Below are positions 10,836-19,456 of a stretch of DNA of 64,000 bases, in pieces. The DNA comes from Altererythrobacter rubellus. Its GTDB lineage: Bacteria > Pseudomonadota > Alphaproteobacteria > Sphingomonadales > Sphingomonadaceae. The stretch is taken from assembly GCF_030284385.1 (NCBI RefSeq), contig NZ_CP127221.1, forward strand, positions 558,001 to 622,000, given 5' to 3'. The position numbers were made by a program, and so were the translations under genes. Position 1 is the stretch's first letter, and the number at the start of each line of letters is the position of its first letter. Below the pieces are notes generated by a model, which was given only the letters and a program-made list of their open reading frames with translations, did no database searches and was not told the DNA's origin.

Positions 10836-10909
10836 GCGGGTATAGCTTAGTGGTAAAGCCCTAGCCTTCCAAGCTAGTTATGCGGGTTCGATTCCCGCTA
10901 CCCGCTCCA
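10836..10909 (+). tRNA. tRNA-Gly (anticodon TCC)
   Basis: A cloverleaf can be drawn by eye. The 7-bp acceptor stem is GCGGGTA/TACCCGC and the D-arm is GCTTAGTGGTAAAGC. The anticodon stem CTAGC/GCTAG carries the loop CTTCCAA, giving anticodon TCC. The T-arm is GCGGGTTCGATTCCCGC. Discriminator T is followed by an encoded CCA at 10907-10909. It stands alone on the plus strand between divergent cysD and convergent panC. Confidence 0.95.
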
Positions 10910-11202
10910 ACTTCCCGTTCATCGCTGTTCATTCCTGTCTAGACGTCGGCTGTAAATCCCCGGTATTCTGGTGCTAACTGTCCGCACGCATTCACCCGAG
11001 TTCAATGCCATCCGCACTCTAGTGGGGGGTATGTTTAGGAGGTATGCAATGGCAGTCTGGTCGATACCCCCAATGATAGGGGTGTTTTGCAGGTTGAGCC
11101 TTTGCGCAACTGCGGCGTGTTGGAGAATAGCAACAACTGGGTGGCTGCTATTCTTACGAATTGGCAAACGCTGGCTAACGCAAGTACTTAGAAGGACGCG
11201 GT
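10910..11202 (+). other. tRNA-adjacent region without a convincing gene; repeated GGGGGTAT motif
   Basis: I see no credible full gene between the tRNA and panC. The octamer GGGGGTAT occurs at 11025-11032, as GGAGGTAT at 11038-11045, and inverted as ATACCCCC at 11064-11071. Open frames here lack good starts. One short frame ending at the TAG near 11190 reads protein-like (NNWVAAILTNWQTLANAST) but has no ATG. Repeats of this sort beside a tRNA 3' end could be arm sites or the remnant of an integrated element; this is speculative. Confidence 0.3.
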
Positions 11203-12066
11203 TCAAACAGCCGGTCGCACCGCCATATTGTCGATCAGCCGTGTTTTCCCGATCCGCGCCGCTACCAGAAGACGCGCCGGGGCATGGGGTGTGGAATGGA
11301 GCAATTCCAGAGAGCTTGCGTCTGCCAAGGCTGCGTAGTCGACCGAATCGAAGCCGCTTTCTATCAGCACTCTCTTCAAAGTATCGAGGGCGGCATCCGG
11401 GGCTTGGCCGGCTTCGATTTCCGCAATCGCGAGTTTCATGCCGTTAGGGAGTGCGGTTGCCGCTGCGCGATGTTCAGGCGACAAATAGCGATTGCGACTG
11501 CTCATCGCCAAGCCATCGGCTTCGCGCACCGTTGGCACGCCGACGATGTTATCGACATGCGGACGGGTCAGATCGAGATCGCGCGCCAGCGCACGAATCA
11601 CAGCCAGCTGCTGGAAATCCTTTTCGCCAAAAAATGCCATATCCGGCATCACCTGATTGAGCAGCTTGCACACAACCGTTGCCACGCCATCGAAATGGCC
11701 GGGGCGTGAGGCATCGCAAAACCCCTCACTCACTGTGCTGACAGAAATGTTGGTGACGAAGCCTGGCGGGTACATCGCATCCACTGTCGGCGCCCATAAC
11801 AAAGCGACGCCTTCGGCTTCCAGCATCGCTGAATCTTCAGCCAGCTGGCGCGGATACGCATCAAGATCTTCGTTGGGGCCGAACTGGGTCGGGTTGACGA
11901 AGATCGAAGCGACCACGTGATCACATTTGGCCTTGGCTTGGCGCATCAGGGTCAAATGCCCTTCATGCAGCGCGCCCATTGTCGGGACCAGCCCTATGCT
12001 GCCGCCGTCAGCACGAAGCTCTGCGAGCGATTTTCTCAACATGTCGAGTGATCTGACGGTTTGCAC
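11203..12066 (-). CDS. panC: pantothenate synthetase (pantoate-beta-alanine ligase)
   Basis: Condenses pantoate with beta-alanine using ATP, the last step of pantothenate (vitamin B5) synthesis (287 residues, standard length). The family motifs are clear: LVPTMGALHEGHLTLMRQA holds the HxGH-type nucleotide-binding motif, and FVNPTQFGPNEDL and FFGEKDFQQLAVIR follow. It has no panB or panD neighbour here. It is divergent from mipZ with about 90 bases between the starts. Confidence 0.95.
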   Translation of the reverse strand: MQTVRSLDMLRKSLAELRADGGSIGLVPTMGALHEGHLTLMRQAKAKCDHVVASIFVNPTQFGPNEDLDAYPRQLAEDSAMLEAEGVALLWAPTVDAMYPPGFVTNISVSTVSEGFCDASRPGHFDGVATVVCKLLNQVMPDMAFFGEKDFQQLAVIRALARDLDLTRPHVDNIVGVPTVREADGLAMSSRNRYLSPEHRAAATALPNGMKLAIAEIEAGQAPDAALDTLKRVLIESGFDSVDYAALADASSLELLHSTPHAPARLLVAARIGKTRLIDNMAVRPAV

Positions 12067-12155
12067 GGTGGTGCCCCCTCAAGTATGATTTAAACCGCTT
12101 CCCTAGCGCGCTCGATATGCGCGAGACAAGAAATTCGAGAAGGCCACTTACCCCT

Positions 12156-12965
12156 ATGTCTGCACCCGCTCCGCACCGGATTGTCTTCGCCAATGAAAAA
12201 GGCGGGACGGGAAAGTCCACCACCGCGGTGCATATAGCGATTGCGCTGGCCTATCGCGGGGCGCGAGTGGTGGCGATAGATCTGGATCAGCGACAACGGA
12301 CGATGGCGCGCTATCTGGAGAATCGGACTACCACCGCCGAACGACGCGGTATCAAACTGCCGACTGCGGAGTGCCGCGTATTCGAAGGTGATATCGAGGG
12401 GCTGGAGGCGCTCAGCCGAGAGCTTGGCGCGAATGCGGACTACATCGTCTATGATACACCAGGCCGCGATGACGAGCTTGCGCGGCATGCGGCAACCGAG
12501 GCAGACACGCTGGTTACACCCATGAATGACAGTTTTGTCGATTTCGATCTGATCGGCCAGGTCGAAGGCGAGACATTCAAGGTCAAGAAACTGTCATTCT
12601 ATGCCGAGCTGATCTGGGAGGCGCGTATCAAGCGCAGCCGGGCGACGATTGACCAGCACCGCCGTGAAATGGACTGGGTAGTCGTGCGCAACCGCACAGG
12701 CCATGTCGAAGCCCGCAATATGGTGCGGATCGAACAGGCGCTGACAGAGCTGTCGAAGCGCGTTGGTTTTCGCGTGGCGCAGGGCCTTTCAGAGCGCGTG
12801 ATCTATCGCGAGCTTTTCCCGTCGGGTCTGACACTGCTCGACAAGGGGCATTTAGGCGAGTTGGGCACCAGCCATCTGGTTGCCCGTCAAGAATTGCGCG
12901 AACTCGTGCGCTCGCTTGCCTTGCCCGAATTCATGCCGCCTCAGCCCAAGCTGGTGCTTGTCTGA
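12156..12965 (+). CDS. mipZ: MipZ-like division-plane positioning ATPase
   Basis: ParA/MinD-superfamily ATPase of 269 residues. The deviant Walker A EKGGTGKST is at residues 14-22, with IDLDQRQRTMARYLENR after it and the DTPGRDDE switch region near residue 100. In Caulobacter, MipZ forms a gradient from the poles with ParB and inhibits FtsZ assembly away from midcell. Its length, the AIDLDQRQ segment and the lack of a parB partner favour MipZ over ParA. I chose the ATG at 12156 because it places the P-loop at the normal position; an in-frame ATG at 12117 adds 13 basic residues. The J-domain gene follows after 3 bases. Confidence 0.88.
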   Translation: MSAPAPHRIVFANEKGGTGKSTTAVHIAIALAYRGARVVAIDLDQRQRTMARYLENRTTTAERRGIKLPTAECRVFEGDIEGLEALSRELGANADYIVYDTPGRDDELARHAATEADTLVTPMNDSFVDFDLIGQVEGETFKVKKLSFYAELIWEARIKRSRATIDQHRREMDWVVVRNRTGHVEARNMVRIEQALTELSKRVGFRVAQGLSERVIYRELFPSGLTLLDKGHLGELGTSHLVARQELRELVRSLALPEFMPPQPKLVLV

Positions 12966-12968
12966 CCG

Positions 12969-13268
12969 ATGATCCGCTTGCTGATCATCGCGCTGATCCT
13001 GTCGCTGGGCGTAAAGCTCGTTTTCGGGCGCTGGCCGTGGGAATATCTGCGTGGTCGAACAACCCGCCAGCAAGCTGTTTTTAAAGCGCGCAAACTGCTG
13101 GCGGTGCAATCGAACGCCAGCCACAAAGACATTATGGAGGCGCATAAGCGATTGATCGCTATGGTGCATCCGGACCGCGGCGGCACGAATGAACAAGTGC
13201 ATGAAGCCAATGCGGCGCGCGATTTGTTGCTCGACGAGCTGTCTCAAGACGGATTGTCGCAAGAGTGA
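12969..13268 (+). CDS. membrane-anchored J-domain protein (Pam18/TIM14-like layout)
   Basis: A 99-residue protein made of one N-terminal transmembrane segment (MIRLLIIALILSLGVKLVFG), a short basic linker and a C-terminal J-domain with the HPD tripeptide at 67-69 (VHPDRGG). The J-domain should stimulate the ATPase of a DnaK-type chaperone at the inner membrane. The short TM-linker-J arrangement and the HPDRGG...EANAARDLLL ending resemble mitochondrial Pam18/TIM14. It follows mipZ by 3 bases, so the two are likely co-transcribed. The client is unknown. Confidence 0.85.
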   Translation: MIRLLIIALILSLGVKLVFGRWPWEYLRGRTTRQQAVFKARKLLAVQSNASHKDIMEAHKRLIAMVHPDRGGTNEQVHEANAARDLLLDELSQDGLSQE

Positions 13269-13329
13269 CATCCGCACATCGCATCGACTACGGTGCGAGC
13301 GATAACATTACGAATACGGACCTTTTCCC

Positions 13330-14733
13330 ATGAGCCATACTTTCGATTCCACTGTCCTGCGCGAATATGACATTCGCGGTATCATTGGGGAAACACTGGG
13401 CGCTGATGATGCGCGCGCGATCGGGCGCAGCTTTGGCAGCATGCTGCGTGAAGCAGGTGGGCGCAAAGTCGCAGTGGGGTATGACGGACGAGTCAGCTCG
13501 CCCATGCTCGAACATGCTTTGATCGAAGGATTGACAGCTAGCGGCTGTGACGTGGTCCGTATCGGCATGAGCGCAACCCCCATGCTCTATTACACGGAGG
13601 CTTCAAGCGAAGATGTGGACGGCGGCATTCAGATAACCGGCAGCCATAACCCCGCCAATTACAATGGCTTCAAGATGGTGTTTCAAGGTCGTCCATTTTT
13701 TGGCGCAGACATTCAGAAACTGGGTGACATCTCTGCCGAAGGCGCCTGGATCGATGGTACCGGCAGCGTTGAGGCGCATGATATCCTTGATGAGTATGTC
13801 AATCACATGCTTGAGGGGCTGGACGGCGTTGATGCCGCCACCCTTTCCGGCCTGAAGGTCGGATGGGATGCAGGGAACGGCGCAGCCGGCCCTGCGCTTG
13901 AGCTGCTCGCTGCGCGTCTGCCGGGAGAGCATCATCTGCTCTACACCGATGTCGACGGGAATTTTCCTAATCATCATCCTGACCCCACGGTTGAAGCCAA
14001 TCTGGCTGACTTGAAGGCGCTCGTCGCTGAGAAGAAGCTCGAGTTTGGCATAGCTTTTGATGGCGACGGCGACCGGATCGGCGCGATTGACGGCCAAGGC
14101 CGAGTCATCTGGGGTGATCAGCTGCTGATGATTTATGCTGAAGATGTGCTCAAATCGCATCAAGGCGCGACTGTGATCGCTGATGTGAAGGCCAGCCGGG
14201 CACTGTTTGACCATGTTGAAAAATGCGGCGGCAAACCACTGATGTGGAAAACCGGCCACTCGCTGATTAAGTCCAAAATGAAAGAAACAGGCTCTCCGCT
14301 GGCTGGCGAAATGAGCGGACACGTATTTTTCGCGGACACCTATTACGGGTTTGATGACGCGCTTTACGCCGGGCTTCGCTTGATTGCGGCATCTGCGCGG
14401 CTGGGCAAATCGGTGACCGAGTTGCGCAGTGCAATGCCTGAAATGCTCAACACGCCGGAAATGCGTTTCCAGGTTGATGAAAGCCGCAAATTTGCTGCGA
14501 TTGAGGAAGTCAGCGCCCGTTTGGCGGACAGCCCAGCGGAAGTGAACGCCACTGATGGTGTACGGGTCACGACGCAAGACGGTTGGTGGCTGCTACGTGC
14601 ATCGAACACGCAGGATGTGCTAGTCGCGCGCGCGGAAAGCGATACTCAGGAAGGGCTTGAGCGTCTACTCGGACAGATTGATGAGCAACTGGCGCTATCT
14701 GGCCTTGAACGCGGGACAAGCGTGGGGCACTAA
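13330..14733 (+). CDS. pgmG: phosphomannomutase/phosphoglucomutase
   Basis: Alpha-D-phosphohexomutase of 467 residues that interconverts hexose 1- and 6-phosphates and feeds nucleotide-sugar and exopolysaccharide synthesis. The catalytic phosphoserine loop TGSHNP is at 103-108 with Ser105. The metal-binding loop FDGDGDR lies near residue 240, and the sugar-binding GEMSGHVFF follows. The C-terminal domain contains RASNTQDVLVARAE. Length and motifs fit the bifunctional AlgC/PgmG type of pseudomonads and sphingomonads; the dual specificity is inferred. Confidence 0.92.
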   Translation: MSHTFDSTVLREYDIRGIIGETLGADDARAIGRSFGSMLREAGGRKVAVGYDGRVSSPMLEHALIEGLTASGCDVVRIGMSATPMLYYTEASSEDVDGGIQITGSHNPANYNGFKMVFQGRPFFGADIQKLGDISAEGAWIDGTGSVEAHDILDEYVNHMLEGLDGVDAATLSGLKVGWDAGNGAAGPALELLAARLPGEHHLLYTDVDGNFPNHHPDPTVEANLADLKALVAEKKLEFGIAFDGDGDRIGAIDGQGRVIWGDQLLMIYAEDVLKSHQGATVIADVKASRALFDHVEKCGGKPLMWKTGHSLIKSKMKETGSPLAGEMSGHVFFADTYYGFDDALYAGLRLIAASARLGKSVTELRSAMPEMLNTPEMRFQVDESRKFAAIEEVSARLADSPAEVNATDGVRVTTQDGWWLLRASNTQDVLVARAESDTQEGLERLLGQIDEQLALSGLERGTSVGH

Positions 14734-14758
14734 GACTATTGTGAGAGGTATCGCAGCT

Positions 14759-15559
14759 ATGAAATTTTGGAAGAAAGCAATCTTGGCCTCCGCGCCCCTG
14801 GCACTGACGTTTGGCACGCCCGCCGCAGCGCAAGATGCCGAGTCCGAAGAAGACGTCATGGCTATGATGGCTCAGATGTTTCCGGTTGAGCCGCTGACAC
14901 CAGAGGAGGAAGCGCGACTGCCGATTAGCCAGGAAATCATCGACAAGATGATCCCGCCAGGCACTTTGGGCGAAATGATGGGCTCAATGTTCGACGGCAT
15001 GATGGGGCCGATTATGGAGATGGCCTCGAAAGCCAGCTCTGGCGATGTGGCGAAATCGCTTGGCGTCAGTGCTTACGAATTGGACCTGAATGAAAAACAG
15101 CTGGCAGAAGTTGCGACGATCCTTGATCCGGTGCGGGAAGAGCGCAACGCGGCTATTGGCGCGGTAATGCCGGCAATCATGGGCCGCATGATGGATGCCA
15201 TGGAACCAAGTATGCGCAAGGCCATGACGGAGGCCTATGCAATCACTTTTACCGATGCCGAACTCCAAGATATCAATGCCTTCTTCTCTACCGAGAGCGG
15301 CTTGAGCTACGCACGTAAGAGCTTCACTTTGGCAAGCGACCCGCGTGTTATCGGAGCGACGATGGAAGCCATGCCCGCGATGATGGAAGCGATGGCCAAT
15401 ATGGAAAGCGAAATGGAAGCAGCCACAGCTGACCTGCCACCTTTGCGAGCCTATGAAGAGCTTTCGCCGGGCGAGCTGTCGCGCATCTCCGAGCTGACGG
15501 GGCTTGGCCTTGAAGACATCAAGACGGGAATGATGGCGGCAAGTGAGGTTTCCGAATAG
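14759..15559 (+). CDS. secreted DUF2059-family protein
   Basis: A 266-residue exported protein of unknown function. The signal peptide is MKFWKKAILASAPLALTFGT with likely cleavage after PAAAQ. The mature part is Met-rich and helical. Its C-terminal half (ITFTDAELQDINAFFSTESGLSYARKS) carries the DUF2059 pattern. The ATG at 14759 was chosen because it starts the signal peptide; longer frames run back into the mutase gene. It lies 25 bases after the mutase and ends 28 bases before the helicase start. Confidence 0.75.
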   Translation: MKFWKKAILASAPLALTFGTPAAAQDAESEEDVMAMMAQMFPVEPLTPEEEARLPISQEIIDKMIPPGTLGEMMGSMFDGMMGPIMEMASKASSGDVAKSLGVSAYELDLNEKQLAEVATILDPVREERNAAIGAVMPAIMGRMMDAMEPSMRKAMTEAYAITFTDAELQDINAFFSTESGLSYARKSFTLASDPRVIGATMEAMPAMMEAMANMESEMEAATADLPPLRAYEELSPGELSRISELTGLGLEDIKTGMMAASEVSE

Positions 15560-15587
15560 CCGCTATCCGCGCCATAGTGGGCAGATA

Positions 15588-18050
15588 ATGTCCGCAAGCG
15601 ATCCGCCCATTCAGGTTCCGCCTGAGATCACAGTCTGGTTCACCGGGCGCGGTTGGTGCGTGCGGCGGCATCAGGCGGAAATGCTCGCAGCTTCGGATGC
15701 GGGCAAGCACGCGCTGCTGGTGGCGGATACCGGTGCAGGCAAGACGCTGGCAGGGTTTCTGCCAACACTGGCGGATTTTGCGCCCTCCCGGTTTGCGGAC
15801 AGCGCGCCGCATCAAGGCCTGCACACACTCTATGTCTCTCCGCTCAAGGCGCTGGCGCATGATGTGCAGCGCAATTTGCTGACACCAATTGAAGAAATCG
15901 GGCTGCCGATCCGGGTCGAGACGCGCAGCGGCGATACACCGTCTGATCGAAAGAAACGCCAGCGAGTGAAGCCGCCGCACGTACTGCTGACCACGCCCGA
16001 AAGCCTCTCGCTCTTGCTGTCCTATCCCGATAGTTTCGAGATGTTCGAAGGATTGAAGCGTGTAGTGGTGGACGAGGTCCACGCATTTGCGACCGGCAAG
16101 CGCGGCGATCTGCTCGTGCTCTCGCTAAGCCGGTTGCAGGCTATTGCACCCGATATGCAACGGGTTGCGTTGTCCGCGACAGTCGCTGACCCTGCTGGGA
16201 TTTGCGGGTGGCTCGCTCCGTGGGGCGATGTTGACTCCATCCAGCTGGTCGAAGGCGAACAGGGCGCCGAACCCGAGGTCGATATCCTCTTGCCGTTCGA
16301 AGAGCGCGTGCCGTGGGGCGGGCATGCCGGGCGCTGGGCGATTCCTCAGCTCATGGAGGAGATTGGGCGCAACAAGACAACTCTCGTCTTCACCAATACG
16401 CGCTTTCTGGCCGAATTCATCTTCCAGTTGTTGTGGGATGTGAACGAAGACAATCTGCCGATCGGCATCCATCATGGCAGTCTTTCGGTCGAAGCGCGGC
16501 GCAAGGTCGAAGGCGCGATGGCGCGCGGCGAGCTGCGCGCGCTGGTGTGCACTGCCAGTCTCGATTTGGGTATCGACTGGGGGGATATCGACTGCGTAGT
16601 TCAGATGGGCGCGCCCAAGGGTTCCTCGCGACTGTTGCAGCGGATTGGCCGCGCCAATCACCGCTTGGACATGCCCAGCCGTGCGATCCTGGTGCCGGGC
16701 AACCGCTTCGAATTCCTCGAAGCAACCGCAGCGAAAGATGCGGTTGATGCGGGTCAACGCGATGGTGAGGATTTCCGGCCCGGCGGGCTCGACGTGTTGG
16801 CGCAGCATGTGATGGCATGTGCCTGTGCGGGGGCTTTCCAAGAGGATGCGCTGCTTGGCGAAGTGCGCTCTACGCTCGCATACAGCTGGGTCACACCGGA
16901 AGATTGGCAGCGCGTACTCGGCTTTGTCGAGAATGGCGGCTACGCCTTGCGCGCTTATGACAAGTTCAAGCGGATCGTGCGCGACGAAACAGGCGTCTGG
17001 CGGCTGACCCATCCCGAGCATGCGCAGCGCCATCGCATGAATGCGGGCATCATTATCGACAGCGAGATGCTGACCGTGCGGTTCAAGAACGGGCGCAATC
17101 TAGGCCGCGTGGAGGAACGCTTTGCCGCCACGCTATCTCCCGGTGACACTTTTTTCTTCGCTGGCCTCAGCCTGGAGGTCGAACAGCTCAAGGATATGGA
17201 CGTGATCGTGCGCGCGGCGAAAAGAAGCGCGACGATCCCGAGCTATGGCGGGGCGCGTATGCCGCTAACCACGCATTTGTCGGCGCGCGTGCGGGAAATG
17301 CTGGTCGACCGCGCGGGCTGGGCGCGGTTCCCAGATGACGTGCGCGAATGGCTGGAAGTGCAGGACTGGCGCAGCGAGATGCCCGGGCCGGGCATGCTTT
17401 TGGTTGAAAGCTTCCCGCATCACAAGAAGCACTACAGCGTCTATTACACCTTCGAGGGCTGGAACGCGAACCAGAGCCTCGGCATGCTCATCACGCGGAG
17501 GATGGAGGATCGCGGGTTGCAACCGGGCGGCTTCGTCGCGAACGATTATTCGCTGGCGGTGTGGGGCCTTAAGCCAGTTGCCGATCCAGCACCGCTATTG
17601 TCGCCCGACATCCTCGAGCATGAATTTGTTGAATGGATTCAGGAATCGCATCTGCTGCGCCGCGCCTTTCGCGAGGTCGCGGTGATCAGTGGGCTGGTTG
17701 AGCGCCAGCATCCCGGAAAACGCAAGACCGGTAAACAAGTCACCTTCTCAACCGACCTGATCTATGACGTGCTGCGCAAGTATGAGCCTGACCATCTGCT
17801 GCTGGAAGCCGCGTGGGCCGATGCGCGCGAGCGGATGACCGATGTCGGGCGTCTGGGCGATCTGCTCGAACGGTCAGAGCGCGAATTGCGCCATGTCGAA
17901 TTGGAGCGAGTGAGCCCGCTCGCAGTCCCGGTAATGACGATGATCGGCCGCGAAGCCGTGCCTCAAGGCGCGATCGACGAGGAACTTTTGCTGGAGGTGG
18001 AAACGCTGGCGGGAGAAGCTATGCGATTGGATGCCGATCGAGGTGAATAG
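15588..18050 (+). CDS. Lhr-like DEXH helicase (ligase-associated DNA damage response type)
   Basis: Superfamily-2 helicase of 820 residues. Motif I is DTGAGKTLAGFLP and the Walker B box is DEVH (VVVDEVHAFATGKRG). Motif III SAT, the GIHHGSLS segment and motif VI QRIGRANHR are all present. The C-terminal half is the Lhr-core winged-helix and beta-barrel part. This size is typical of helicases that sit with an ATP-dependent DNA ligase, an exonuclease and the PdeM phosphoesterase in a repair cluster. None of those partners is next to it here: upstream is a DUF2059 gene and downstream the exb operon. The ATG at 15588 gives the family-like start; an earlier ATG at 15543 overlaps the previous gene. 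Confidence 0.9.
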   Translation: MSASDPPIQVPPEITVWFTGRGWCVRRHQAEMLAASDAGKHALLVADTGAGKTLAGFLPTLADFAPSRFADSAPHQGLHTLYVSPLKALAHDVQRNLLTPIEEIGLPIRVETRSGDTPSDRKKRQRVKPPHVLLTTPESLSLLLSYPDSFEMFEGLKRVVVDEVHAFATGKRGDLLVLSLSRLQAIAPDMQRVALSATVADPAGICGWLAPWGDVDSIQLVEGEQGAEPEVDILLPFEERVPWGGHAGRWAIPQLMEEIGRNKTTLVFTNTRFLAEFIFQLLWDVNEDNLPIGIHHGSLSVEARRKVEGAMARGELRALVCTASLDLGIDWGDIDCVVQMGAPKGSSRLLQRIGRANHRLDMPSRAILVPGNRFEFLEATAAKDAVDAGQRDGEDFRPGGLDVLAQHVMACACAGAFQEDALLGEVRSTLAYSWVTPEDWQRVLGFVENGGYALRAYDKFKRIVRDETGVWRLTHPEHAQRHRMNAGIIIDSEMLTVRFKNGRNLGRVEERFAATLSPGDTFFFAGLSLEVEQLKDMDVIVRAAKRSATIPSYGGARMPLTTHLSARVREMLVDRAGWARFPDDVREWLEVQDWRSEMPGPGMLLVESFPHHKKHYSVYYTFEGWNANQSLGMLITRRMEDRGLQPGGFVANDYSLAVWGLKPVADPAPLLSPDILEHEFVEWIQESHLLRRAFREVAVISGLVERQHPGKRKTGKQVTFSTDLIYDVLRKYEPDHLLLEAAWADARERMTDVGRLGDLLERSERELRHVELERVSPLAVPVMTMIGREAVPQGAIDEELLLEVETLAGEAMRLDADRGE

Positions 18051-18074
18051 CTGATAGGCTTGATCGGGCCCGGT

Positions 18075-18185
18075 CTATGCGGCCTTTTCGCGTACCAGAA
18101 CGATATTGCCGTCTTCAATGAAGATCGACATTCTAGGCTCCACCCGTGCTTGCTCTGCGTCAAGGTGCAGTGAGATCGATTTCAC
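18075..18185 (-). CDS. candidate small protein (36 aa, GTG start)
   Basis: A short minus-strand frame reads GTG-AAA-TCG and ends at TAG (18075-18077). It gives a 36-residue product with alternating hydrophobic residues and the ending SIFIEDGNIVLVREKAA, which looks like a genuine beta-hairpin rather than noise. A TTG at 18209 (just after an in-frame stop) would give 44 residues, and an ATG at 18131 would give 18. No strong ribosome-binding site is visible. It is convergent with the helicase gene. Support rests on protein-like composition only. Confidence 0.35.
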   Translation of the reverse strand: MKSISLHLDAEQARVEPRMSIFIEDGNIVLVREKAA

Positions 18186-18322
18186 GATCCGTCTCGTTAA
18201 GTGGATCAACTATGAGTGAATGAGAACGCGTTATCTTTGACCGAGAACAAATTTGGTGGAACGCATGCTGCCCTAGTTTAGACGCAGACTGGCATCAGGT
18301 GTCAACATCGTCTTGAGCCAAC

Positions 18323-18348
18323 AAAAAAGGGGCGGATTGCTCCGCCCC
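18323..18348 (-). terminator. intrinsic terminator of the tonB-exbB-exbD-exbD operon
   Basis: Read on the minus strand, a perfect 8-bp GC-rich stem (18341-18348 with 18329-18336) with a 4-base loop is followed by six T residues. It lies 28 bases past the last exbD stop codon. Confidence 0.88.
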
Positions 18349-18375
18349 TTGATAGTGTTTGGTTGTAGCTGACGT

Positions 18376-18816
18376 TTACTGTTGGCCGCCAGCGAAACTG
18401 CGATACTTCTCATTGCCGACGAAGCCGAACTTCGTCACGCCCGAGGCTTTGATGACGTTCAAAACGCGCGCTGAAAGCTCATAGCTTGCAAGCGCTTCGG
18501 GCTCGAACTGCAGTTCGGGTTCCGGATCGATCGTCAGCGATTGCTGAAGATTGGTTGCCAGCTCGCTCATGGTGATCGGCTGTGCATTCCACAAGATCTC
18601 GTTGGTCTGTGTGAGAACCAGCTTGTTCTTGATCGGATCAATCGGTGGTGGATTGTCATTCGGGCTCGGCTGCGGAAGGTCGATATCGACCGAGTGTGTA
18701 GCCACCGGAATGGTGATGATGAACATGATGAGAAGAACGAGCAAGACGTCGATCAACGGCGTCATGTTCATTTCCATCATTGGCGATCCATCGTCTTTAC
18801 CGCCTGACATTGCCAT
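18376..18816 (-). CDS. exbD: biopolymer transport protein ExbD (second copy)
   Basis: Inner-membrane subunit of the TonB motor, 146 residues. A short cytoplasmic N-terminus with MNMTPLIDVLLVLLIMFII contains the single transmembrane helix and the conserved proton-carrying Asp of TPLIDV. The periplasmic domain continues to ASGVTKFGFVGNEK. TAGGAG stands about 8 bases before the start. It is the last gene of the operon and sits 33 bases from the first exbD, from which it differs clearly in the periplasmic part. Confidence 0.9.
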   Translation of the reverse strand: MAMSGGKDDGSPMMEMNMTPLIDVLLVLLIMFIITIPVATHSVDIDLPQPSPNDNPPPIDPIKNKLVLTQTNEILWNAQPITMSELATNLQQSLTIDPEPELQFEPEALASYELSARVLNVIKASGVTKFGFVGNEKYRSFAGGQQ

Positions 18817-18849
18817 AGGTGCGTACTCCTAAATTCTTGTTTCGGCGGA

Positions 18850-19380
18850 TCAGATGCCCGGAGGAATCGGGTTCGAGATGAAGCCAACCGTTGGATAGCC
18901 CGAGGCCTGCACGTTGTAGATCGCGCCTGCGACACAACGCCATGGTGCGTTCACGTCACCACGGATGTGAACCTGCGGGATACGCTCTGGATCTTTCATG
19001 ATCGCTTCGGGGCCGCCAGCAGCTGTCACAATCGCGTCAAGGCGAGCAAATGCCATGTCGTAAAGTTCTTCCGAACTCACCGGTGTGATGTTGTTGAAAT
19101 ACACCCGGCATTTTCCGTTGCGCGATGCGCCTTCAAAGCCCGGTTCGCCTGCGCTTCGGCCGCCTGCATCGGTTGTGCTCACAGTCAGCAGCAGGTTCTC
19201 GACCTTATCCTTCGATTCGATCGATTCCAGAACCGGAATCTCGAGCTTCTCGATAGTCTGGATAGCCACCGGAACCGCGATGAGGAAGATGATCAGAAGC
19301 ACCAGCATCACGTCCACCAATGGCGTGGTGTTGATGTCTGACATCGGGGTCTCTGCCCCACCGCTCATCGAAATAGCCAT
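18850..19380 (-). CDS. exbD: biopolymer transport protein ExbD (first copy)
   Basis: ExbD/TolR-family protein of 176 residues, longer than its neighbour because of an extra periplasmic segment with Cys residues (KCRVYF and WRCVAG). The transmembrane helix NTTPLVDVMLVLLIIFLIAV carries the conserved Asp. Two different ExbDs behind one ExbB occur in several alpha- and gammaproteobacterial TonB systems. The operon order is tonB, exbB, this gene, second exbD. Confidence 0.9.
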   Translation of the reverse strand: MAISMSGGAETPMSDINTTPLVDVMLVLLIIFLIAVPVAIQTIEKLEIPVLESIESKDKVENLLLTVSTTDAGGRSAGEPGFEGASRNGKCRVYFNNITPVSSEELYDMAFARLDAIVTAAGGPEAIMKDPERIPQVHIRGDVNAPWRCVAGAIYNVQASGYPTVGFISNPIPPGI

Positions 19381-19456
19381 TGCTAATTCCTATTCGTAAT
19401 TTTCGCCAAGGGTTGTTGTCGGCGGGAGCCAGCGGCCCCCGCCTAACATTAGGCGA

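Noticed and set aside
10919..11206. A 95-codon minus-strand frame between tRNA-Gly and panC
   Set aside because: No family features, no ribosome-binding site and odd composition. The region is better described as a possible remnant.
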